This document shows, in pieces, positions 36,779-42,449 of a DNA stretch of 42,449 bases (position 1 is the stretch's first letter; each line of letters begins with the position of its first letter). Source of the DNA: Polaribacter sp. GTDB lineage: Bacteria > Bacteroidota > Bacteroidia > Flavobacteriales > Flavobacteriaceae. Where the stretch lies: NCBI GenBank assembly GCA_018608545.1, contig JABAZI010000032.1, forward strand, positions 3,372 through 45,820, written 5' to 3'. The notes beneath the pieces were generated by a model. That model made no database searches. It saw only the letters and a list, made by a program, of their open reading frames with translations, and had not been told where the DNA came from. The position numbers were made by a program, and so were the translations under genes.

Positions 36779-37447
36779 ATGGTTTTAGGTAAAAATATTC
36801 ACAAATATTTCGGGAATACAGCGGTTTTAAGAGGTGTCAACCTACACGTAAATAAAGGAGAGATTGTTGCTATTGTTGGTCCCTCTGGAGCAGGAAAAAC
36901 AACACTTTTACAAATTCTAGGAACGCTGGACAAACCAACTACTCAAGAGGAATTTGAATTGAGTATCAATACAATATCATTGAAAAATTTATCAGATAAA
37001 GAAATCTCTGAATTTAGAAACAAACACATCGGTTTTATTTTTCAATTTCACCAATTATTACCTGAATTTACTGCATTAGAAAACGTATGTATTCCGGCAT
37101 TTATCGGAAACAAATCAAAAAAAGAAACAGAAATAAGAGCAAAAGAATTATTGGAGTTACTCGGGCTATCCGACCGATTAAATCACAAACCGAATGAACT
37201 CTCCGGTGGCGAACAACAAAGAGTGGCAGTGGCTAGAGCACTGATCAACAACCCTTCTATTATTTTGGCGGATGAGCCTAGTGGAAATTTAGACAGTACT
37301 GCTGCAAAACAGTTGCACAAATTATTTTTTGAATTAAGAGACAAACTAAATCAAACCTTTATTATAGTTACTCATAACGAAGAATTAGCAAACATGGCTG
37401 ATAGAAAATTGACAATGAACGATGGGAAAATTGTAGCAAAAATCTAG
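36779..37447 (+). CDS. lolD: LolD-like ABC transporter ATP-binding protein
   Basis: Cytoplasmic ATPase of the LolD/MacB/FtsE branch. Walker A is GPSGAGKTT (34-42), the Q-loop is [18 protein letters not shown], the signature is [15 protein letters not shown], Walker B is [12 protein letters not shown] and the H-loop is IIVTHN. The length of 222 fits LolD. LolCDE extracts lipoproteins from the inner membrane; no LolC or LolE permease is adjacent, so the partner is encoded elsewhere and the role could be a different MacB-type export. It starts a plus-strand run and is followed four bases later by the TIGR02757 gene. Confidence 0.87.
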   Translation: MVLGKNIHKYFGNTAVLRGVNLHVNKGEIVAIVGPSGAGKTTLLQILGTLDKPTTQEEFELSINTISLKNLSDKEISEFRNKHIGFIFQFHQLLPEFTALENVCIPAFIGNKSKKETEIRAKELLELLGLSDRLNHKPNELSGGEQQRVAVARALINNPSIILADEPSGNLDSTAAKQLHKLFFELRDKLNQTFIIVTHNEELANMADRKLTMNDGKIVAKI

Positions 37448-37451
37448 TTGT

Positions 37452-38216
37452 ATGGATCAAAGAGAACTCAAAGAGTTTTTAGACGAGAAAGTAATGCTCT
37501 ATAACAATCCAAGCTTCATAGAGAGCGACCCCATACAAATTCCTCATTTATTTTCTAAAAAAGAAGATGTTGAAATCTCAGGTTTTTTAACAGCAATCAT
37601 TTCATGGGGTAATAGAAAAATGATTATCAAAAACGCTCTCAAAATGATGGAATTATTAGACAATGCTCCCTATGACTTTATCATAAACCATCAAAAGAGT
37701 GATTTAAAACCTTTTAAAAATTTTGTTCATAGGACATTTAATTCAGAGGACTTGTACCAATTTATAAAATCATTAAAGCACATCTATAAGAAACATCAAG
37801 GATTAGAAAAAACCTTAGCAATCATCGGAGAAAGAACAACATATATAGAAGCAATACACAACTTAAAAAAAATATTTTTTGAAATTCCACATCTACAGAG
37901 AACAAAAAAGCACATTTCAGATCCATTAAAAAACTCTGCTGCGAAAAGAATAAATATGTTTTTACGCTGGATGGTAAGAAATGATCAAACTGGAGTCGAT
38001 TTTGGAATATGGAAAACTCACAATGCAGCAAACCTTTCTTGCCCTTTGGATGTGCATTCTGGAAATGTTGCTCGAAAACTAGCACTACTTTCCAGAAAAC
38101 AAAATGATTGGAAAGCAGTTACTGAATTAGATACTAACTTAAGAAAACTAGACCATGAGGATCCTGTAAAGTACGATTTTGCATTATTTGGCTTGGGTGT
38201 TTTTGAAAAGTTTTAA
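37452..38216 (+). CDS. TIGR02757 family protein
   Basis: Conserved protein of 254 residues and unknown function, mostly helical. Hallmarks are KEFLDEKVMLYNNPSFIESDPIQIPH at the N-terminus, then ISGFLTAIISWGNRKMII, FLRWMVRNDQTGVDFGIW, and LDVHSGNVARKLALL with DPVKYDFALFGLGVFEK at the end. The last blocks recall helix-hairpin-helix DNA glycosylase folds, but I see no lysine-aspartate catalytic pair that I would trust. It is four bases after the lolD-like gene and likely co-transcribed. A DNA-repair role is speculative. Confidence 0.88.
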   Translation: MDQRELKEFLDEKVMLYNNPSFIESDPIQIPHLFSKKEDVEISGFLTAIISWGNRKMIIKNALKMMELLDNAPYDFIINHQKSDLKPFKNFVHRTFNSEDLYQFIKSLKHIYKKHQGLEKTLAIIGERTTYIEAIHNLKKIFFEIPHLQRTKKHISDPLKNSAAKRINMFLRWMVRNDQTGVDFGIWKTHNAANLSCPLDVHSGNVARKLALLSRKQNDWKAVTELDTNLRKLDHEDPVKYDFALFGLGVFEKF

Positions 38217-38281
38217 TAGCGAATTAACAACCTTCTTATAACAAAGAATTTTATAATAAATTAGTCTTCTAAAAACAAAAA

Positions 38282-40231
38282 ATGCATTTTAAAACTCCGG
38301 AAATATTATACTTATTGACACTGTTAATTATTCCAATTTTAGTGCATTTATTTCAATTACAAAAATTTGTAAAAACACCATTTACAAATGTCTCTTTTTT
38401 GTATAAAATAGCGCAACAGACACGCAAAAGTTCTCGCATCAAAAAATGGCTAATTTTAGCGACAAGATTACTCTTATTTTCCACCATCATACTAACCTTT
38501 TCTCAACCATATATAAGCAGCAAAAAAGCCACATTAAAACAACATAATTATATTTATTTAGACAATTCATTGAGCACAAATACGGAAGGAAAAAAAGGGA
38601 ACTTACTTCAAGTTTCAGTCCAAGAAATCATAAAAAACGCTTCCAATGAAGACCAGTATTCTCTGCTAACAAATTCAAATTTTTACCCAAAAAAAACAAA
38701 AAATGAATTGAAAAAAATTCTATTGAAAGTAAAAAATACTGTAAAAAAAATTGACATCTCTACGGTTTTATTAAAGTTTGAAACCAAAATAAAAAATAAA
38801 ACTAAAGGTTTAGATAAAATAATATTAATCTCTGATTTTCAGAATATTTACAAAAACAAGTTTACAAATGTAACACCGCTTTTTTCTGCAGTAAAACTAA
38901 ATCCTTCTATAAAAGACAATATTTCTATTGACAGTGTTTTTATCAGCGATTCAAATACGGTTAATTGCACCCTAAATGTTATCGTAAGAAATCAAGGAAA
39001 CGCAAAAAAGAATGTTCCTATAGCTATTTACAACAAATCAAAATTAATAAGTAAACGCTCCTCCTCATTTAAAAAAAATACATACAAAAAAATTAAATTT
39101 AAAATTAAAAATCAGAAAGAATTAAAAGGAAAAATTACAAGTAATTTTAGCGATGCATACCCCTTCGATGATACACTTTTTTTTACAATTAAAAAAGACC
39201 AAAAAATCAATGTTTTATCGATCGGAAAAAATGCAAATTTCCTGACTAAAATATACAATAATAAAGAGTTTAATTTCCTCCAATCAACTGTTCAAAATGC
39301 AGATTATAATTCGATACCAAAACAACAATTAATTGTATTAAATGAAATTGAAAACATTCCAAAGGTTCTCATAAAAAAAATGCTAGAATTTTCTGATAAT
39401 GGAGGAAGTTTACTAATTATTCCGAATAAAAAATCAACTATAAACTCGTACAATGATTTACTAAAAGCATTGGGAGTTGGAAAAATTGATGCGCTAAGAA
39501 ATAATCCGCTTAAAATTACAAACATCAACTTTGAGCATCCATTATTTAAAAACGTATTTTCAAAAGAAGTAACTAATTTTCAATATCCAACAGTGCAAAG
39601 TTATTTCCCTTTTTATTCAGAGAAGGCCACTAATATTGTTCTTTTTGAAAACAACACTTCTTTTATTGCTCAAATTAAAAATAAAAAAAGGGCTGTTTAT
39701 TGGGTTTCAGCATCTTTGAAAAAAAATAATAGTAATTTTATTAATTCTCCTTTAGTTGTTCCTATTTTCTATAATTTCGGAAAATTAAGTTTTAAAAATA
39801 GTCAATTATTTTACAGACTAAGCACCAAATATAAAATTGACATAGAAACAAGCACAAAAAAAGAGCAAGTCTTGACAATTTCGAATGCAGGAGCATCTTT
39901 TATCCCTCCTCAATTAAAGTTTCAAAATAAAGTTCGTGTAACTACAAACGAGGAACACTTAAAAGCAGGCTTCTATCACGTTTTAAAAGATAACGACACC
40001 ATTGTGACACTGGCTTTTAATTACCCAAAAGAGGAAAGTTCTCTGAACTTCATGAACTTAAATGAACTAAAACAGGTCAGTAAAAAAGGAATTATTTCTG
40101 GATCCATTTCAGAAGTTTTTGAAGAAACTAACAAAAAAAATAAAGTTCATTGGCTTTGGAAATGGTTTTTAACGATGGCAATTGTATCTTTGTTGCTAGA
40201 AATTTTAATTCTGAAATTCTACAAACCATGA
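38282..40231 (+). CDS. BatA-like N-terminal-domain membrane protein
   Basis: Predicted inner-membrane protein of the aerotolerance-regulator (BatA N-terminal, TIGR02226) family. Residues 1-78 contain two membrane helices in the typical pattern MHFKTPEILYLLTLLIIPILVHLFQLQ and WLILATRLLLFSTIILTFSQPY. A very lysine-rich periplasmic region of about 530 residues follows, with a von Willebrand-like IYLDNSLSTNT and a glutamine-amidotransferase-like stretch (NVLSIGKNANFLTKIYNNKEF). A final helix (WFLTMAIVSLLLEILILKF) ends the protein. The length of 649 is typical of the Bacteroidota version. Its stop overlaps the next start (ATGA). Function unknown. Confidence 0.88.
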   Translation: MHFKTPEILYLLTLLIIPILVHLFQLQKFVKTPFTNVSFLYKIAQQTRKSSRIKKWLILATRLLLFSTIILTFSQPYISSKKATLKQHNYIYLDNSLSTNTEGKKGNLLQVSVQEIIKNASNEDQYSLLTNSNFYPKKTKNELKKILLKVKNTVKKIDISTVLLKFETKIKNKTKGLDKIILISDFQNIYKNKFTNVTPLFSAVKLNPSIKDNISIDSVFISDSNTVNCTLNVIVRNQGNAKKNVPIAIYNKSKLISKRSSSFKKNTYKKIKFKIKNQKELKGKITSNFSDAYPFDDTLFFTIKKDQKINVLSIGKNANFLTKIYNNKEFNFLQSTVQNADYNSIPKQQLIVLNEIENIPKVLIKKMLEFSDNGGSLLIIPNKKSTINSYNDLLKALGVGKIDALRNNPLKITNINFEHPLFKNVFSKEVTNFQYPTVQSYFPFYSEKATNIVLFENNTSFIAQIKNKKRAVYWVSASLKKNNSNFINSPLVVPIFYNFGKLSFKNSQLFYRLSTKYKIDIETSTKKEQVLTISNAGASFIPPQLKFQNKVRVTTNEEHLKAGFYHVLKDNDTIVTLAFNYPKEESSLNFMNLNELKQVSKKGIISGSISEVFEETNKKNKVHWLWKWFLTMAIVSLLLEILILKFYKP

Positions 40232-41481
40232 ATACGCTTTTAAAATCGGCGACGATTATTGATAATTCTAGCCCATTTCACAATCAAAAAAAAGACATTT
40301 TAATTACCAACGGAATTATTGAAAAAATTTCGGATTCTATCAAAAACAGCAAGCACTATCAAGTTATAGAATTAGAAAATTTACATGTCTCTTGTGGCTG
40401 GTTTGATTCAAGTGTTTCCTTAGGAGAACCTGGTTACGAAGAAAGAGAAACCATTAAAAACGGGTTAACTGTTGCAGCAAAAAGTGGTTTCACTTCTGTA
40501 GCGGTCAACGCCAACACAAATCCAATCATTGATCACAAATCTGCTGTTGAATTTTTACGAAACAAATCGAAAGGGTTTGCTACAAATCTTTATCCTATTG
40601 GAGCTTTAACCCAAGAGAGTAAGGGATTAGAAATGGCAGAATTGTATGACATGCAACAATCTGGGGCGATCGCATTTGGTGACTACAATTCGCCAATTAC
40701 CAATGATAATTTAATGAAAATTGCCCTTTTATATGCTCAAAATTTTAATGGCTTAATCTATAGTTTCCCTAAGAACACGTCAATTGCTGGAGAAGGAACG
40801 GCAAACGAAGGGATAAACAGTACAAAATTAGGTCTCAAAGGAGATCCTAGTTTGGCTGAACATATTCAAATTGCAAGGGATTTATTTTTACTAGAATATA
40901 CTGGAGGAAAATTGCACATTCCAACAATTACAACAGGCAAATCTGTCGCGTTAATCAAAGAGGCAAAAAAGAAAGGACTTCAAGTTAGCTGTAGTGTTTC
41001 TGTGCATCATTTAACCTTGTCTGATGACGAACTACATGGCTTTGACAGTCACTTTAAAGTAAATCCTCCGTTGAGAACCAAAACGGATGTAAAAGACCTT
41101 CAAAAAGGAATTAAATCTGGAGTAATAGACCTAATTACCTCAGATCACAATCCCATAGATATAGAACATAAGAATGTAGAATTTAGCGAAGCAAAAGCAG
41201 GAGCAATAGGCTTAGAGAGTGCTTTTGGAGCTATCAATTCTGTTTTAACACTGGAAGACTTCATACAAAACATCACATGCAATCCAAAAGCTGTTTTTGG
41301 GATAGAAAATCATTCAATTCAGGAAAAAAATATTGCTGAAATTACGCTATTTAACCCCGAAAACGAATATACCTTTACAAAGGAACATATTTTATCAACA
41401 TCAAAAAACAGTCCTTTTTTAAATAAAAAATTAAAAGGAAAAGCATACGGAATTTTCTCTAACAATCAACTAATCTTATAA
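40228..41481 (+). CDS. pyrC: Dihydroorotase homologue without catalytic metal ligands
   Basis: Amidohydrolase-superfamily protein of the type-I dihydroorotase class, 417 residues from ATG 40228; the track start at 40150 lies inside the BatA-like gene. The global pattern is intact (VSCGWFDSSVSLGEPGYEERETI, GFTSVAVNANTNP, LPIGALTQ-like LYPIGALTQESKG, GGKLHIPTITT, ITSDHNPIDIEHK). Active enzymes have HVHLREPG where this one has SVSLGEPG, so both metal-binding histidines and the substrate arginine are replaced. The second HVST-type histidine is also lost (PTITT). It is probably a pseudoenzyme, perhaps analogous to the noncatalytic PyrC' partner of aspartate transcarbamoylase in pseudomonads. A true pyrC should exist elsewhere. 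Confidence 0.88.
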   Translation: MNTLLKSATIIDNSSPFHNQKKDILITNGIIEKISDSIKNSKHYQVIELENLHVSCGWFDSSVSLGEPGYEERETIKNGLTVAAKSGFTSVAVNANTNPIIDHKSAVEFLRNKSKGFATNLYPIGALTQESKGLEMAELYDMQQSGAIAFGDYNSPITNDNLMKIALLYAQNFNGLIYSFPKNTSIAGEGTANEGINSTKLGLKGDPSLAEHIQIARDLFLLEYTGGKLHIPTITTGKSVALIKEAKKKGLQVSCSVSVHHLTLSDDELHGFDSHFKVNPPLRTKTDVKDLQKGIKSGVIDLITSDHNPIDIEHKNVEFSEAKAGAIGLESAFGAINSVLTLEDFIQNITCNPKAVFGIENHSIQEKNIAEITLFNPENEYTFTKEHILSTSKNSPFLNKKLKGKAYGIFSNNQLIL

Positions 41482-41490
41482 CAATACAAC

Positions 41491-41817
41491 TTGAATTATC
41501 AAACAATACAAGAAGGTAAAACAACAGCCATCATCAGTCATATTACGATTGTTGGAACTATCGTAGCGCTTGTGATTCATCGTGGTAAAAAAAATTCTTT
41601 TGCTGCTTTTCACATAAGACAAATGATTGGATTGGGAATTTTTGGTTTATTAAATCAATACGTTATTACCGATTATTTAGGAAATAATACTGGGGTACTA
41701 ATCGCATTTATCTTGTTTGTTTTTAGAATCATTGGAGTTTTAGGAGCCATTAAAGGGCAAGAAAAAAGAATACCATTTTTTGGAGATCAATTTCAAGAAT
41801 GGTTTAAAAATATTTAA
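41491..41817 (+). CDS. Small membrane protein, DUF4870/Tic20-like
   Basis: A 108-residue protein with about three hydrophobic segments (AIISHITIVGTIVALVIH, IGLGIFGLLNQYVI and GVLIAFILFVFRIIGVLGAI) and the motif KKNSFAAFHIRQMIGL, which is typical of DUF4870-like proteins. The start is TTG 41491, ten bases after the dihydroorotase stop; a nearby ATG in frame is lacking. Probably part of the same transcript. Function unknown. Confidence 0.75.
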   Translation: MNYQTIQEGKTTAIISHITIVGTIVALVIHRGKKNSFAAFHIRQMIGLGIFGLLNQYVITDYLGNNTGVLIAFILFVFRIIGVLGAIKGQEKRIPFFGDQFQEWFKNI

Positions 41818-41842
41818 TTACTACGTTAAAGGTAGCATCACA

Positions 41843-42449
41843 ATGAGCGATTTAAATTACCTGGTAAGAATACCAAAAAAAGAAGTCGAAAACCCTCCCT
41901 TACTAATTTTATTACATGGTTACGGAAGCAATGAACAAGATCTCTTTTCATTTTCAGAGGAACTACCCGATCAATTTTTAATTATAAGCGCTCAAGCTCC
42001 TATAAACATGCAGCCTGGAAGTTATGCCTGGTATGATATAAATTTTGATCGCATAAATGGTAAATTTTCAGATTTAAAACAAGCGAAAGAGTCTATTGAT
42101 AAAATAGCCGTTTTTATTGATCTAATAAAAGAAAAATACAAGACAGATACAGCGCAAACATTTTTATTAGGTTTTAGTCAGGGTGCAATTTTAAGCTACT
42201 CTTTGAGTTTTTTCTATCCGAACAAGGTACAAAACGTAATTGCATTAAGTGGTTATATAAATACCGACTTATTACCCGCTACTATTTCAAAAGAAATTAG
42301 AACTGACTATTATTGTTCTCATGGATCTGTAGATCAGGTTTTACCGGTAGAATGGGCTAGAAATAGCAAACCTTTTCTAGATAATTTAAAGCTTCAAAAC
42401 ACCTACTCAGAATACCCTGTAGGTCATGGAGTTGCTCCTCAAAACTTTT
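41843..42449 (+). CDS. Alpha/beta hydrolase, carboxylesterase/phospholipase type (3' end outside window)
   Basis: Absent from the ORF track because the stop is beyond the window. 202 codons are visible from ATG 41843. The fold is of the YpfH/LYPLA carboxylesterase type: LILLHGYGSNEQDLFSF (oxyanion region), S112 in LGFSQGAIL, acid in SHGSVDQVLPVE, and histidine in PVGHGVAP. The usual family length is 210-230, so only a few residues are missing. It is 25 bp after the small membrane gene and probably in the same run. Substrate is unknown. Confidence 0.9.
   Translation, partial: MSDLNYLVRIPKKEVENPPLLILLHGYGSNEQDLFSFSEELPDQFLIISAQAPINMQPGSYAWYDINFDRINGKFSDLKQAKESIDKIAVFIDLIKEKYKTDTAQTFLLGFSQGAILSYSLSFFYPNKVQNVIALSGYINTDLLPATISKEIRTDYYCSHGSVDQVLPVEWARNSKPFLDNLKLQNTYSEYPVGHGVAPQNF

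Overview
The window looks like a chromosomal segment of a marine-type flavobacterium (Bacteroidota, Flavobacteriaceae, in the general vicinity of Polaribacter or Tenacibaculum). The evidence is low GC, promoters of the Bacteroidota TAnnTTTG (-7) type instead of TATAAT, almost no Shine-Dalgarno sequences, and a typical flavobacterial gene set: TonB receptor with DUF4249 lipoprotein, long GAPDH, monomeric isocitrate dehydrogenase, DUF2279, DUF6095, TIGR02757 and BatA-like proteins. I see no insertion sequence, phage, CRISPR array, tRNA or rRNA. The genus is inference.

Layout. 1-2.7 kb (minus): the 5' part of a long-form GAPDH gene with a striking operator-like repeat upstream, then an HtrA/DegP protease. 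2.8-6.7 kb (plus): a tightly packed run of dapF, a GNAT acetyltransferase, mltG, a DUF2279 protein and a lysozyme-fold protein, largely cell-wall metabolism. 6.7-9.4 kb (minus): dnaA, a low-molecular-weight phosphatase and an RsmI-like methyltransferase. 9.5 kb: a plus-strand thioesterase. 10-13.6 kb (minus): LEA-type lipoprotein, ribD, HAD hydrolase, EamA transporter and YigZ, with overlapping ends. 13.6-15 kb (plus): GNAT and prmC. 15-17 kb: hotdog-fold protein, secreted esterase and DUF2721 protein. 17.1-19.8 kb (plus): trmD, a GT39-type glycosyltransferase and rplS.

19.85-20.56 kb has no protein gene. It holds a good promoter (TTG-N19-TATATTTG), a series of hairpins and a clear intrinsic terminator, which together suggest an unannotated RNA of about 440 nt. 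This is the best candidate for something undescribed. 20.5-27.2 kb (plus): icd, TonB receptor plus DUF4249 lipoprotein, murQ and DUF6095. 27.2-33 kb (minus): ettA, a small membrane protein, fadH, pirin and a MarR regulator. 33.2-36.5 kb: uvrB and sucC converge on a shared terminator. 36.8-42.4 kb (plus): lolD-like ATPase, TIGR02757, BatA-like protein, a dihydroorotase homologue that has lost its metal ligands, a small membrane protein and a hydrolase cut by the window end.

Themes. Envelope building and recycling (dapF, mltG, lysozyme-fold protein, murQ, lolD-like) share the window with replication, repair and translation genes (dnaA, uvrB, prmC, trmD, rplS, ettA) and central metabolism (GAPDH, icd, sucC). 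Several starts needed correction from the ORF track. In ribD and the lysozyme-fold gene the expected start positions lack ATG, GTG or TTG. dapF and trmD appear to have nearly leaderless mRNAs. All family assignments come from motif reading and memory; no search was run.
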